Positions 19,063 to 33,398 of a DNA stretch of 64,000 bases are shown piece by piece. The DNA comes from Rhizobium sp. Q54 (lineage in GTDB: Bacteria; Pseudomonadota; Alphaproteobacteria; UBA2966; CAIVPW01). Positions within the stretch are counted from its first letter, which is position 1. Every line of letters begins with the position of its first letter. The notes below the pieces were generated by a model. The model was not told the DNA's origin. It did not search any database and worked only from the letters and a program-made list of their open reading frames with translations. The translations under genes and the position numbers were made by a program. The DNA lies in NCBI GenBank assembly GCA_945904955.1, contig CAMDPO010000002.1, positions 1-64,000 of the forward strand. Direction: 5' to 3'.

Positions 19063-21432
19063 ATGGTTCCTGCCCCACCGTCTGATCCGTTCGAGCTTGC
19101 GGAAGCCGAGCCCGAGGGTACCGCCCTTCGGCCCGACGTTCCGTCCTCGCCCCCACCCTACCTGGGAAAGCTGAACGCTGCCCAGCGCGAGGCGGTGGAG
19201 ACGACGGAAGGCCCTGTGCTGGTGCTGGCGGGCGCCGGCACCGGCAAGACGCGTGTGCTTACCACGCGCCTCGCCCACCTGTTGTTCCAAGGGCGGGCGC
19301 AGCCGGGCGAGATCCTGGCGGTGACCTTCACCAACAAAGCGGCGCGCGAGATGAAGCACCGCGTCGAGGAGCTGATCCAGCGGCCCGTCGAGGGCATGTG
19401 GATCGGCACGTTCCATTCGATTGGCGCGCGCATGCTGCGCCAGCACGCCGAGCTGGTCGGGCTGAAGCAGAACTTCACCATCCTCGACCAGGACGACCAG
19501 GTGCGACTGCTGAAGCAGTTGATCCAGGCGGCGGGCATCGACGAGAAGCGCTGGCCGGCGCGCATGCTGGCCGGCGTCATCAACGACTGGAAGGACCGCG
19601 GACTGACCCCCGACAAGGTCGGCGACCAGCATGGCGACTACGCCCAGGGCAAGGGCCAGGGGCTGTACCGGCTATACCAGGAGCGCCTGAAGCAACTGAA
19701 CGCCGCCGATTTCGGCGACCTGCTGCTGCACATCCTGATCCTGCTGCAGACCAACAAGGACGTGGCGGCGCGCTGGCAGCAGCGCTTCCGCTACATCCTG
19801 GTCGACGAGTACCAGGACACCAACGTCGGGCAGTACTTGTGGCTGCGGCTGCTGGCGCAGGTGCACAAGAACCTGTGCTGCGTCGGCGACGACGACCAGT
19901 CGATCTACTCGTGGCGCGGCGCCGAGGTCGGCAACATCCTGCGCTTCGAGAAAGACTTCCCCGGCGCGCGCATCGTGCGCCTGGAGCAGAACTATCGCTC
20001 GACGCCGAGCATCCTGGCGGCCGCTTCGGGACTGATCGCCAAGAACCAGGGGCGCCTCGGCAAGACTCTGTGGACCGACAAGCCGGCCGGCGAGAAGGTG
20101 CTGGTGCGCGGCGCGTGGGACGCCGAGGAAGAAGCGCGCCTCGTCTGCGAGGAGATCGAGTCGACCCATCGCGGCGGCGAGAAGCTGGGGGCGTACGCGA
20201 TCCTGGTGCGCGCGAGCTTCCAGACGCGCGAGTTCGAGGAGCGGCTGCTGACGCTGGGTCTGCCGTATCGCGTGATCGGCGGCCTGCGGTTCTACGAGCA
20301 TCGGGAAGTGCGCGACACGATCGCCTACCTGCGGGTCATCGCGCAGCCGGACGACGACCTGGCGTTCGAGCGCATCCTCAACGTGCCGCGGCGCGGCATC
20401 GGCGAGGCAACGGAGCAGGCGCTGCACCGGGTCGGGCGGGCGAAGTCGATCTCGCTGACGGCAGCGGCGGCGGAGCTGGTCACCACCGATGAGATCAAGC
20501 CGCAGGCGCGGCGGGCGCTGAAGGACCTGCTCGATTCGATCGAGCGGTGGCGCCGGCAACTGACGGAACTGCCGCATGCCGATGTGGTCGGCATCGTTCT
20601 GGACGAGTCCGGCTACACGGACATGTTGCAGAAGGACAAATCGCCGGACGCGCCGGGGCGGCTCGAGAACCTCAAGGAGCTCGTGGGCGCGGTCGAGAAT
20701 TTCGAGAACCTCGGGCAGTTCCTCGAGCACGTCTCCCTGGTGATGGAGAACGAGGAGATCACCAACGAGGAGAAGGTTAGCCTCATGACGCTGCACGGCG
20801 CCAAGGGGCTGGAGTTCGACATCGTCTACCTGCCCGGCTGGGAGGAAGAGCTGCTGCCGCACCCGCGCGCCCTCGAGCAGAGCGGCGAGAACGGGCTCGA
20901 AGAAGAGCGGCGGCTCGCCCATGTGGCGATCACGCGCGCCCGGAAGCGGCTTTCGATCACGTTCGCGGCGAGTCGGCGCGTCTACAACCAGTGGCGCTCG
21001 ACCCTGCCGTCGCGCTTCATCGACGAGCTGCCCAAGGAGCACATCGAGATCCAGTCGGCGCCGGGCCTCTACCGCGGCCGCGGCACGGCTGGCGCGGACG
21101 AGGACTCACCGGCGTTTGACGTACCGGCAAACCGGCCGCCGGCGGGAAGCTGGCGGCAGGCGCGTACAGGCAGCGTGCGCACGCCGGGCTCGTACAGCCC
21201 ACGCTCCGGTGTGACGTCAGGCGGGCTGGTGATCGACGGGCGCGTGGTGCCGGTGCAGCAGGTCGCGCCGGCGCGGCGCGAGAACAGCGCCGAGTTCCGC
21301 ATCGGCGAGCGGGTGTTCCACCAGAAGTTCGGCTACGGCCGCGTGCGCCTGGTGGACGGCAACCGATTGGAGATCGCCTTCGACAAGGCGGGGACCAAGA
21401 AGGTCATCGACTCGTTCGTCGCGAAAGCGTGA
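19063..21432 (+). CDS. UvrD/PcrA-type superfamily 1 DNA helicase
   Basis: LNAAQREAVETTEGPVLVLAGAGTGKTRVLTTRLAHLL, VDEYQDTN, DDDQSIYSWRGA, LMTLHGAKGLEFDIVYLPGWEE. Confidence 0.95.
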   Translation: MVPAPPSDPFELAEAEPEGTALRPDVPSSPPPYLGKLNAAQREAVETTEGPVLVLAGAGTGKTRVLTTRLAHLLFQGRAQPGEILAVTFTNKAAREMKHRVEELIQRPVEGMWIGTFHSIGARMLRQHAELVGLKQNFTILDQDDQVRLLKQLIQAAGIDEKRWPARMLAGVINDWKDRGLTPDKVGDQHGDYAQGKGQGLYRLYQERLKQLNAADFGDLLLHILILLQTNKDVAARWQQRFRYILVDEYQDTNVGQYLWLRLLAQVHKNLCCVGDDDQSIYSWRGAEVGNILRFEKDFPGARIVRLEQNYRSTPSILAAASGLIAKNQGRLGKTLWTDKPAGEKVLVRGAWDAEEEARLVCEEIESTHRGGEKLGAYAILVRASFQTREFEERLLTLGLPYRVIGGLRFYEHREVRDTIAYLRVIAQPDDDLAFERILNVPRRGIGEATEQALHRVGRAKSISLTAAAAELVTTDEIKPQARRALKDLLDSIERWRRQLTELPHADVVGIVLDESGYTDMLQKDKSPDAPGRLENLKELVGAVENFENLGQFLEHVSLVMENEEITNEEKVSLMTLHGAKGLEFDIVYLPGWEEELLPHPRALEQSGENGLEEERRLAHVAITRARKRLSITFAASRRVYNQWRSTLPSRFIDELPKEHIEIQSAPGLYRGRGTAGADEDSPAFDVPANRPPAGSWRQARTGSVRTPGSYSPRSGVTSGGLVIDGRVVPVQQVAPARRENSAEFRIGERVFHQKFGYGRVRLVDGNRLEIAFDKAGTKKVIDSFVAKA

Positions 21433-21437
21433 GTCCC

Positions 21438-21460
21438 CCCTCCCCCTTTCAGGGGGAGGG
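21438..21460. terminator. Bidirectional terminator-like hairpin between convergent genes
   Basis: CCCTCCCCC-tttca-GGGGGAGGG. Confidence 0.7.
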
Positions 21461-21469
21461 CTCTCATTC

Positions 21470-21871
21470 TCAATCCGGCGCGTCGTAGCCGAGGTCGGCA
21501 AACTCAATCAGGCAGAAGCCGTTGCCGAAGGGGTCGCGCATCAGGGCGAGCTTGCCCCAGGCGTGGTCGGTGATGTGGCCTTCGCGGCGGGCGCCCGCCG
21601 CCTCGGCCGTGCGCGCTGCCGACTTGATGTCGGGGACCGAGAAGTCGAGGTGTACCGGAGTCCAGTGCGGGCCGAACGTGCGCACGGAGGGGGCGTGGGC
21701 AAAGGGCTCGCTGCCCTCCTCGCGCTGCAACAAGAAGATCGGCACGTCGGCGCCGAGCATCTCCAGCGCGTCGTCGCCGATGCGGCGGCCGGGACGTAGC
21801 CCGAGCGCGGCCGAATAGAAACGCTCGGCGGCGGCGAGGTCGGGGACGTCGATGTTGATGAGCAGACTCAT
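21470..21871 (-). CDS. VOC (glyoxalase) family protein
   Basis: MSLLINIDVPDLAAAERFYSAALGLRPGRRIGDDALEMLGADVPIFLLQREEG...LMRDPFGNGFCLIEF. Confidence 0.9.
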   Translation of the reverse strand: MSLLINIDVPDLAAAERFYSAALGLRPGRRIGDDALEMLGADVPIFLLQREEGSEPFAHAPSVRTFGPHWTPVHLDFSVPDIKSAARTAEAAGARREGHITDHAWGKLALMRDPFGNGFCLIEFADLGYDAPD

Positions 21872-22185
21872 TCGGTCACCCAATACAAACCGACGATGCC
21901 GATGAGGATCAGGCCGACAAAGGCGAGGCGAGCGGGGGACGTCGACTCGCCGTAGAGCAGGATGCCCAGCGCCACCGTGCCCAGCGTGCCGATGCCGCCC
22001 CAGATGGTGTACGCGGTGCCGAGCGGGATGGTCTTCACCGCCAACCACAGGAACACCAGGCTGGCGATCGCGCCGGCGGAGATGGCGCCGGCGATGAAAG
22101 GCCGCGTCATGGCGTCGGGATGCTTGAGACCGACCGCCCAGGCGATCTCCAAGACGCCCGCAATTCCTAGCCAAACCCACGACAT
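21868..22185 (-). CDS. SMR family transporter (SugE/Gdx-like)
   Basis: MSWVWLGIAGVLEIAWAVGLKHPDAMTRPFIAGAISAGAIASLVFLWLAVKTIPLGTAYTIWGGIGTLGTVALGILLYGE. Confidence 0.88.
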   Translation of the reverse strand: MSWVWLGIAGVLEIAWAVGLKHPDAMTRPFIAGAISAGAIASLVFLWLAVKTIPLGTAYTIWGGIGTLGTVALGILLYGESTSPARLAFVGLILIGIVGLYWVTE

Positions 22186-22238
22186 AGCTGCCTCCGCCTA
22201 GTTGTTCCGCGCCGCCTCTGAGCGCATATACTCGCGGC

Positions 22239-24230
22239 ATGGATACCGTTCGCAAGGGCTCAATGGCCGACCCCGCGGTGCGCGCGGCGCTCGACGGCAT
22301 CGCCGCCGCGCCCGATCCGGGCGTCGGGCCCGATTTCACCGAAGAAGCGATCCGCATCGCCGTGGGCGAGCGCGACGCGAAGTCGCTCGCCGACCTGAAG
22401 GCGTACGTCGAGGAGGCGCGGGTGCGCTTTCGCACCGAGCTTGCCGATCGCAGCAAAGTGCCCCTGCGCCTGGCCGCATTGCGGCGCGAGCTGGAACGAC
22501 GCGGACTGGCCGGCATGCTGGTCGCGCATTCGGACGAGTACCTCGGCGAGTACGTGGCGCTGGGCTCGCAGCGGCTGACGTGGCTGACCGGGTTCGCTGG
22601 CTCGGCGGGCCTTGCCGTTGTGACCCAGGGTGCGGCGACCATCCTGGTGGATGGGCGCTACACCCTGCAGGTGCGCGAACAGGTGGACGGCGCGCTGTTC
22701 GCCTATCGCCATGTCACCGAGGAGCCGGCGAGCGACTGGATCGCGGTGAACCTGCCGAAGGGCGGCAAGCTCGGCTACGACCCCATGCATTTCCCCGCAC
22801 GCCGCCTGGAGCCGTACCGCGACGCGGCGACGAAAGCCGGTGGGGAGTTGGTGTCGATGCAAAGCAATCCCATCGACGCGGTGTGGACGGGGCAGCCCCC
22901 TGCCCCGCTGGCGCCGATCGTGCCGCATCCAATCGCCTTCGCCGGCGAGAGCCATGCGGACAAGCGGGCGCGCATCGCGGCCGTGCTGACCAAAGACGGC
23001 GTCGATGCGGCGGTGCTGACGCAGACGGACTCGATCGCGTGGATCCTGAACGTGCGCGGCAAGGACGTGCCCAATACGCCGCTACCGTTGTCGTTCGCCA
23101 TCCTGCATGCGGACGCGACGGTCGATTGGTTCGTGGATGGGCGCAAGCTCGCACCCGCGACGCGCGAGCACCTTGGCAACGGGGTGCGTGTGAGCGATAT
23201 CGCTGAATTCGCCGATGGTCTTGCCGATCTAGACGGCAAACGCGTGCAGGCAGACCCCGGCGCCACCAACGCCTGGGTGTTCGAGCGCCTGAACGACGCG
23301 AACGCGACCATCGTGCGGGCGCGCGACCCGGTACAAATGCCGAAGGCGAAGAAGAACAAGGTCGAGCTCGACGGCACGCGTGCGGCGCACGTGCGCGACG
23401 GGGCGGCGCTGGCGAAGTTCTTTGCCTGGCTCGCGGTCGAGGCGCCGAAGGGCGGCATCGATGAAATCGCAGCGTCGGACAAGCTGGCGAGCTTTCGCGC
23501 CCAGGGGCAGAACTTCCGTGGCTTGAGCTTCGATACGATCTCGGGCGCGGGGCCGAACGGCGCCGTCGTGCACTACCGCGCCATGCCGGAGACCAAGCGC
23601 ACGCTCGAGCGCAACTCGATGTACCTGGTCGATTCGGGCGGGCAGTATCTGGATGGCACGACGGATGTGACGCGGGCGGTGGCGATCGGCACGCCGACCG
23701 CAGAGATGCGCGACCGCTTCACGCGCGTGCTCAAGGGCCACATCCAGCTCGCCATGGTGCGCTTCCCCGAAGGGACGTCCGGGCCGCAACTCGACGTGCT
23801 GGCGCGCGCTGCCCTTTGGCAAGCGGGTGTGGACTATGACCACGGCACGGGCCACGGCGTCGGCAGCTATCTCGGCGTGCACGAGGGGCCGCAGGGCATC
23901 TCGGCGCGCGCGGAGACGGTGGCGCTGGCGCCGGGCATGATCGTTTCGAACGAGCCTGGCTACTACAAGACCGGCGCCTACGGCATCCGCATCGAGAACC
24001 TGGTGGTCGTCACCGACGCGGCGGTGCCGGCGGGTGGCGAGAAGAAGATCCTCGGCTTCGAGACGCTGACGCTGGCGCCCATCGACCGCGCGCTGATCGA
24101 ACCTGCGCTTCTCACCGCCGACGAGCGCACATGGCTCAACGACTATCATGCGCGGGTGCGCACCACGATCACGCCGCTGGTTGACCAGAAGACCGCGGCG
24201 TGGCTCAAGGCCGCCACCGCAACCATCTGA
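22239..24230 (+). CDS. Xaa-Pro aminopeptidase (aminopeptidase P family, M24B)
   Basis: LVDSGGQYLDGTTDVTRAVAIG, DHGTGHGVGSYLGVHEGPQGIS, NEPGYYKTGAYGIRIENL. Confidence 0.94.
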   Translation: MDTVRKGSMADPAVRAALDGIAAAPDPGVGPDFTEEAIRIAVGERDAKSLADLKAYVEEARVRFRTELADRSKVPLRLAALRRELERRGLAGMLVAHSDEYLGEYVALGSQRLTWLTGFAGSAGLAVVTQGAATILVDGRYTLQVREQVDGALFAYRHVTEEPASDWIAVNLPKGGKLGYDPMHFPARRLEPYRDAATKAGGELVSMQSNPIDAVWTGQPPAPLAPIVPHPIAFAGESHADKRARIAAVLTKDGVDAAVLTQTDSIAWILNVRGKDVPNTPLPLSFAILHADATVDWFVDGRKLAPATREHLGNGVRVSDIAEFADGLADLDGKRVQADPGATNAWVFERLNDANATIVRARDPVQMPKAKKNKVELDGTRAAHVRDGAALAKFFAWLAVEAPKGGIDEIAASDKLASFRAQGQNFRGLSFDTISGAGPNGAVVHYRAMPETKRTLERNSMYLVDSGGQYLDGTTDVTRAVAIGTPTAEMRDRFTRVLKGHIQLAMVRFPEGTSGPQLDVLARAALWQAGVDYDHGTGHGVGSYLGVHEGPQGISARAETVALAPGMIVSNEPGYYKTGAYGIRIENLVVVTDAAVPAGGEKKILGFETLTLAPIDRALIEPALLTADERTWLNDYHARVRTTITPLVDQKTAAWLKAATATI

Positions 24231-24256
24231 ATTCGCCCTCGGAGAAGACGAAACGC

Positions 24257-24685
24257 ATGGAACAGCGCATCTCCATCATCACCCTCGGCGTCGCGGACCT
24301 GAAGAAGGCGCGCAAGTTCTACGTCGACGGCCTCGGCTTCAAGCCGTCATCGGCAAGCCAGGAAGGCATCGTCTTCATCCAGATGGGCGGCATCGGGCTG
24401 GCGCTGTTCAACCACGACGCGCTGGCCGAGGACGCCACCGTGCCGCCAAGCGGCGGCGGCTTCCGCGGCGTGACCATCGCCTACAACACGCGCACCAAGG
24501 AAGAAGTCGACGAGGTGATGAAGCTCGCCGTGAAAGCCGGCGGCCGCGCCATGCGCCCCGCCGCCAACGCGAACTGGGGCGGATATTGCGGCTACTTCGC
24601 CGACCCGGACGGCCACCTGTGGGAAGTCGCGTGGAACCCGAGCTTTGGGCTTAGCGCGAACGGGGATTTGCAGCTGCCGACGTGA
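24257..24685 (+). CDS. VOC (glyoxalase) family protein
   Basis: MEQRISIITLGVADLKKARKFYVDGLGFKPSSASQEGIVFIQMGGIGLALF...GYFADPDGHLWEVAWNP. Confidence 0.9.
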   Translation: MEQRISIITLGVADLKKARKFYVDGLGFKPSSASQEGIVFIQMGGIGLALFNHDALAEDATVPPSGGGFRGVTIAYNTRTKEEVDEVMKLAVKAGGRAMRPAANANWGGYCGYFADPDGHLWEVAWNPSFGLSANGDLQLPT

Positions 24686-24701
24686 CCCGCGACTAGTCGG
24701 T

Positions 24702-24730
24702 CATTGCGAGCCTGCGGGCGAAGCAATCCA
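24702..24730. repeat. Partial (half) copy of the CERSEAIQ-type palindromic repeat
   Basis: CATTGCGAGCCTGCGGGCGAAGCAATCCA, same core as one arm of 15285-15365. Confidence 0.65.
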
Positions 24731-24746
24731 AACAAACAACGACCGG

Positions 24747-25082
24747 CTACTCGGCCGCGTTCGCCCGCACCGGAATCTTGGTGAGCTCACGGCCGGTTGT
24801 TTTCTCGGCCAAATCCAGTTCGTAGGCCTGCTGCAGGTTGAGCCACAGCGTTGGCCCCGTTCCGAAGTACCGGCCGAGACGAAGAGCCGTGTCGGCACTG
24901 ATCGCGCGCTTGCCCGCAAGGATTTGCGACACGCGATTCGGCGGGACGCGAATGACGCGCGCAAGTTCGGAAGCGCTCATCTTCAGTTCCTCCAGCTCGT
25001 CGCCTAGGAACTCGCCGGGATGAATCGCCTCGCGTTGCGGGCGTTCAGTGATAGTCGACGATTTCGACGTTGTGCGCGCCAT
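24747..25082 (-). CDS. higA: HigA-family antitoxin (HTH)
   Basis: AIHPGEFLGDELEELKMSASELARVIRVPPNRVSQILAGKRAISADTALRLGRYFGTGPTLWLNLQQAYELDLAEK; start 25082 or 25112. Confidence 0.9.
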   Translation of the reverse strand: MARTTSKSSTITERPQREAIHPGEFLGDELEELKMSASELARVIRVPPNRVSQILAGKRAISADTALRLGRYFGTGPTLWLNLQQAYELDLAEKTTGRELTKIPVRANAAE

Positions 25083-25324
25083 CTTCGTGCCACTCAAAGC
25101 AAAATACGCCATTGGTCGTTGATGCGGATGCTGTGCTGGCCGCGCCGGTCGCCGCGCAACGTCTCCAGCCGATTGCTTGGCAGACCGCGCAGCGCCATCA
25201 AGCTATCCGCGGCGTCGAGCAAGCGCAGGTGCTTGATAGCCTGCCGCTCAAAGCCGCCGAACTCCCGGACGCGCGCGCCAGCGAAGAGACGCTCGGCGCG
25301 CCGGTCGCGAAAGCTCCGAATCAC
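25045..25324 (-). pseudogene. higB: HigB-family toxin with C-terminal frameshift (ORF 25094..25324 ends early)
   Basis: MIRSFRDRRAERLFAGARVREFGGFERQAIKHLRLLDAADSLMALRGLPSNRLETLRGDRRGQHSIRINDQWRI; deleting one A from AAAA at 25101-25104 restores CFEWHEDGAHNVEIVDYH*, the usual family C-terminus, ending 25045. Confidence 0.75.
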
Positions 25325-25374
25325 GGTCCGAAGATAGACCTTGTACGCTGTACGTCAAGCATACCGCCGGGGCG

Positions 25375-29150
<3,776 letters not shown>

Positions 29151-29266
29151 CTAGGGCGGAGAAGTTTTTAGGTTGGTCGCGCTTTCCACGGCGAACCGCT
29201 CCACACGTCGCGCCGGAGGCGCGCCCACGCGCCAGCGTGCTATCCGCACGACGCCTGAAAGCGCTC

Positions 29267-30094
29267 CTAGCCGCGCGTCATCGCGGACATCATGCGCCGC
29301 CACCACGAGCGCACTTCCGCCGCCGGGTTGTCGTCCTCGAGAGCCGGCGCAACACCCGCCTGGGCGAGCAGTCGGTAGGAGTCGAGGTACCAGTCGCTGC
29401 CTGGGAAGTTGTAGCCGAGCACGGCCGCGGCGGCCTGGGCCTCCGTCACGACGCCCAGCGCCAGGTAGCACTCGGTCAGGCGGTGCAGCGCCTCCGGCAC
29501 GTGCGATGTCGTCTGGTGGTCGGCAATGACCATGCGGAAGCGGCTGATGGCGGACACGTACTCGCCGCGCGCCAGATAGAAGCGGCCGATCGTCATTTCC
29601 TTGCCGGCCAGATGCTCCCGCACCAGCTCGATCTTGAGCTCCGCGTCGCGGGCGTATTCGGTGTTCGGGTAGCGCGTGGCGACCAGCTGCAGCGCCGCCA
29701 GCGCCGCCTGGGTGGACGCCTGGTCGCGGCGCACGTCGACGATCTGCTCGTAGTGGCTGATGGCGACGAGGTAGTTGGCGTAGGGCGCATCCTCGTTGCC
29801 GGGATGCAGCTGGATGTAGCGCTGGGCCGCCAGGATCGACGCGTCGAAGTCGCCGACGCGATAGTAGGCGTAGGCGCCCTGCAGCTCGGCGCGGGTCGCC
29901 CATTGCGAATAGGGATGCTGGCGCTCGACCTCGTCGAAGGCGGCGGCGGCATCGGCCCAGCGGCCGGCTTGTAGGTGGTCCATCGCCTCGTTGTAGAGTT
30001 CCTCGACCGAACGCTCGACGTACTCGGGCTCGCGGCTGGCGCAGGCGGCGAGCAGGCAGAGGCCGGCGACGGCCAGCAGGCGACGGAGATTCAT
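29267..30094 (-). CDS. bamD: Outer membrane assembly lipoprotein BamD
   Basis: Lipobox LLAAC; VERSVEELYNEAMDHLQAGRWADAAAAFDEVERQHPYSQWATRAELQGAYAYY. Confidence 0.94.
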   Translation of the reverse strand: MNLRRLLAVAGLCLLAACASREPEYVERSVEELYNEAMDHLQAGRWADAAAAFDEVERQHPYSQWATRAELQGAYAYYRVGDFDASILAAQRYIQLHPGNEDAPYANYLVAISHYEQIVDVRRDQASTQAALAALQLVATRYPNTEYARDAELKIELVREHLAGKEMTIGRFYLARGEYVSAISRFRMVIADHQTTSHVPEALHRLTECYLALGVVTEAQAAAAVLGYNFPGSDWYLDSYRLLAQAGVAPALEDDNPAAEVRSWWRRMMSAMTRG

Positions 30095-30125
30095 GCGCGG
30101 ATCAAGTCTATACGATTCATGGCAA

Positions 30126-30150
30126 AGAGCAGTGCCCCAGGCACCGCTCT
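30126..30150. terminator. Hairpin between lpxC and bamD
   Basis: AGAGCaGTGCC-cca-GGCACcGCTCT. Confidence 0.5.
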
Positions 30151-30186
30151 ATAGCATGGCCCCAAGGACCAAATCTGGCCGGAAAA

Positions 30187-31125
30187 CTAGGCCGTGGCGA
30201 CCGCGGCCGCGGCGAGCGGCGTAGTTTCGCGGGCGATGTCGGACACCACCGGCTCGAAGCGCCAGGCCGACTTGTCGGCGAACAGGGCGCGCAGCAGCAT
30301 GTGGGTCACGGCGTGGCCGGAGCGCAGGCCGATGACGTGGGCAACGATAGGCGCGCCGGCGAGGTAGAGGTCGCCGATGCAGTCCAGGATCTTGTGGCGG
30401 ACGAACTCGTCGTCGTAGCGCAGGCCACCGGCGTTCAGCACCTTGTCGCCGTCGACGACGACGGCGTTGTCGAGGGAGCCGCCGCGGGCAAAGCCCTTGG
30501 CGCGCATGGCCTCGACCTCGTGGGCGAAGCCGAACGTGCGGGCGCGGCCGATCTCTTCCTTGAAGGCCGACGCGCTGCCGCGGAAGGCGCGGCGCTGGTG
30601 CACGCCGCCAGAGGACGTTCCTTGGCCCTTGGAGGGGCCGTCGAAGTCGATCTCGAAGTCGATACGGAATTCGTGAGCCGGGCGCAGCGCGGCGCGGCGA
30701 TCACCGTCCACCACCTCGACCGGACGCAGCACGCGCAGCACGCGGCGCGGCGATTCCTGGGCGATGGTGCCGGCGCATTCCATGAGCAGCACGAACGGAT
30801 GGGCGCTGCCGTCCATGGCGGGAACTTCGGGGCCGTTCAGCTCGACGATGGCGTTGTCGATGCCGCAGCCGGCGAACGCGGCCATCAAATGCTCGATGGT
30901 CATCACCGAGGTGCCGAACTCGTTGCCGATGCTGGTGCACAGCACGCTGGCGCGCACGCGATCCCACCGCGCCTGCACGCGGGCGATGCCGGGGGCGACG
31001 TCGGAACGCAAGAACGCGATGCCGGTATCGGCCGCTGCCGGATGCAGCGTCAGGCTTACCTGCACGCCGGTATGCAAACCGACGCCGGTGCAGCTGATTC
31101 TGTTCTTGAGAGTCCGTTGCAGCAT
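30187..31125 (-). CDS. lpxC: UDP-3-O-acyl-N-acetylglucosamine deacetylase
   Basis: MLQRTLKNRISCTGVGLHTG; TIEHLMAAFAGCGIDNAIVELNGPEVPAMDGSAHPFV; HKILDCIGDLYLAG. Confidence 0.97.
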   Translation of the reverse strand: MLQRTLKNRISCTGVGLHTGVQVSLTLHPAAADTGIAFLRSDVAPGIARVQARWDRVRASVLCTSIGNEFGTSVMTIEHLMAAFAGCGIDNAIVELNGPEVPAMDGSAHPFVLLMECAGTIAQESPRRVLRVLRPVEVVDGDRRAALRPAHEFRIDFEIDFDGPSKGQGTSSGGVHQRRAFRGSASAFKEEIGRARTFGFAHEVEAMRAKGFARGGSLDNAVVVDGDKVLNAGGLRYDDEFVRHKILDCIGDLYLAGAPIVAHVIGLRSGHAVTHMLLRALFADKSAWRFEPVVSDIARETTPLAAAAVATA

Positions 31126-31310
31126 GTTCCCCCGCTACTCTATCGCGGCCTAGGGCGCCGCTAACCAAGGCGAAAGTGAGATATCTCTTGAAGTGAATTC
31201 TTAACTGGAGCCCCCAAGTCGCTCAATTCACGGTTTCCTACGAATTGTTACGACTTGCCTGAGTGCGGCCGCAATGAAGAGGTCTCCCGAAGGTCACCCA
31301 CCAAAATGGA

Positions 31311-31342
31311 GAGCGGCGAGCCGGTGATCCGGCCCGCCGCTC
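31311..31342 (-). terminator. Terminator-like hairpin downstream of ftsZ
   Basis: GAGCGGCGaGCCGG-tgat-CCGGCcCGCCGCTC; on the minus strand followed by TCCATTTTGG. Confidence 0.65.
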
Positions 31343-31356
31343 CAGGTTCGTACTCT

Positions 31357-33273
31357 TTAGTTGGTCTGCCGGCGCAGGAAGGCCGGAATCTCCAACAAGT
31401 CGTCCTCACGCTGGGTCGCCGCCGGACGGACCGGCGAATCGACCTTAAGTTGCGGTGCCGCCTCGATTTTTGGCGCGGGCGCCGGAGCCAAGAGGGGCTC
31501 AGGAGCCGCCATGACCGGAGCGGCCGCGGGTGCGGCCGGCGCCGGCAGGGGTGCGCGGGCGATCGGGGCTGCCGGCTGGGTCAGCCGAGCGGCCGCGGGA
31601 GCCGGACGCGCCGGCCCCTTGATGGCTTCCTCGACCTTAGCCGTCGGCTCCTTACCCTTGCGGGCAAGGCCGGTCATCCGCTCGAGCAGGCTGCGCTGCT
31701 CGGTGCGGCGCGGACCGGCACCGTTGGTGACCGCCGCCTCGGCGAACGGATCGGGCGAACGGCGAGCCGCGATCGCCGGCTTCGCTTCGACCGCCGCGGG
31801 CGGGATGTAGTGGTCCATTGCCGGCTGCGCCGAGGCGACCGTACGCAGCATGGGAGCGCTGGTCGGCTGGATCGGACGGCTGGCCGTCGGGGTGAGGCGC
31901 GGGGCCTCGGTGGTCCGCATCTCCGGCTGACGCATCTCGGGCGCGCGCACTTCAGGCTGACGGCTCAGTTGCTGACGCAGCTCGGCCGGGTCGGGAATCC
32001 GCGTGGATTCGAGTTCGGCCATGATGCGCTGGGCCATCGCCAGGGACTCTGCCGGACGGCGCATTTCCGGCTCGGGCTGGCGGAGTGCCGTTGCCGCACC
32101 GGAGTCGTACGCGCGCGGCTGCATGCGATCGATCGAGTCGAGCGAGCGCAACGACGCCGCCGGAATACGCGCCGGAGCGGAGAACGTCGGCTCCGGAGCG
32201 CTGTCGCGCGATTCGGACGACGCATAGGGACCACGGCTGCCGCCGCTGGCGACGGCCGAGACGACTTGCAGCTGCGGCCTGCGCTCGCGCGCGTCGACAG
32301 CGACGTCGATGCCGGTAGCGACGATGGAGATGCGGATACGGCCCTCCATGCGGTCGTCGAAGGTGGAGCCGAAGATGATGTTGGCGTGGTCGGCCACCTC
32401 ATCCTTGATGCGCTTCACCGCCTCGTCGACCTCGAACAGGGTCATGTCGGGGCCGCCGGTGATGTTGATGAGCACGCCGCGCGCACCGCGCACGCAGGTG
32501 TCCTCGAGCAGCGGGTTGGAGATGGCAGCCTCGGCGGCTTCGAGAGCGCGCTTGTCGCCCTCGGCCTCGCCGGTGCCCATCATCGCCTTGCCCATCTCCT
32601 CCATCACCGCTTTGACGTCGGCGAAGTCGAGGTTGATGAGGCCGGGCATGACCATCAGGTCGGTGACGCCACGCACGCCGGCGTGCAGCACGTCGTCGGC
32701 CATCTTGAATGCGTCGGCGAAGGTCGTGCGCTCGTTGGCCACCCGGAACAAATTCTGGTTCGGGATGATGAGTAGCGTGTCGACGTAGTTCTGCAGCTCG
32801 GCGATGCCGGCTTCGGCGATCGCCATGCGGTGCAAGCCTTCGAACTCGAAGGGCTTGGTGATGACGCCGACGGTGAGGATGCCGGCGTCCCGCGCGAGCT
32901 GAGCGATGACCGGCGCCGCACCGGTGCCGGTGCCGCCGCCCATGCCGGCGGTGACGAACGCCATGTGGCTGCCGGCGAGGTGGTCGAGGATTTCGTCCTT
33001 GGCCTCCGACGCGGCGGCGCGGCCGATTTCCGGCTTGGAGCCGGAACCCAGGCCCTGAGTCAGGTTGATGCCGAGCTGGACCTTGCGCGTCGCCTTCGAG
33101 AAGCCGAGCACCTGGGCGTCGGTGTTGCATGCGACGAACTCAACACCCTCCAGGTTCGAGTTGATCATGTTGTTGACGGCGTTGCCGCCAGCGCCGCCCA
33201 CACCGATCACGGTGATCCTGGGCTTGAGCTCCGTCGGCCGGGCAGTACCGAGATTGATCGTCATAGCCTCCAC
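31357..33273 (-). CDS. ftsZ: Cell division protein FtsZ
   Basis: [33 protein letters not shown]-terminal [14 protein letters not shown]. Confidence 0.98.
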   Translation of the reverse strand: MEAMTINLGTARPTELKPRITVIGVGGAGGNAVNNMINSNLEGVEFVACNTDAQVLGFSKATRKVQLGINLTQGLGSGSKPEIGRAAASEAKDEILDHLAGSHMAFVTAGMGGGTGTGAAPVIAQLARDAGILTVGVITKPFEFEGLHRMAIAEAGIAELQNYVDTLLIIPNQNLFRVANERTTFADAFKMADDVLHAGVRGVTDLMVMPGLINLDFADVKAVMEEMGKAMMGTGEAEGDKRALEAAEAAISNPLLEDTCVRGARGVLINITGGPDMTLFEVDEAVKRIKDEVADHANIIFGSTFDDRMEGRIRISIVATGIDVAVDARERRPQLQVVSAVASGGSRGPYASSESRDSAPEPTFSAPARIPAASLRSLDSIDRMQPRAYDSGAATALRQPEPEMRRPAESLAMAQRIMAELESTRIPDPAELRQQLSRQPEVRAPEMRQPEMRTTEAPRLTPTASRPIQPTSAPMLRTVASAQPAMDHYIPPAAVEAKPAIAARRSPDPFAEAAVTNGAGPRRTEQRSLLERMTGLARKGKEPTAKVEEAIKGPARPAPAAARLTQPAAPIARAPLPAPAAPAAAPVMAAPEPLLAPAPAPKIEAAPQLKVDSPVRPAATQREDDLLEIPAFLRRQTN

Positions 33274-33398
33274 TCCTCAAAACAGCATTTTTGATTCGCC
33301 GGCTCTCCGCCGGACCGAGGTATCGCGTGGTCTTGCGCCACGTTGTCGTGCCCTCCCGATCAATTCCCCCGCCAGATGCCCGTCCGGCGGTTTTCTCG

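Noticed and set aside
22186-22238. Possible guanidine riboswitch upstream of the SugE/Gdx-like SMR gene
   Set aside because: Only 53 bp of intergenic sequence and no ykkC-like conserved motifs seen.
33370-33395. Hairpin CCGCC...GGCGG plus TTTT between ftsA and ftsZ
   Set aside because: T-tract is on the strand opposite to ftsA/ftsZ transcription, so terminator function is not supported.
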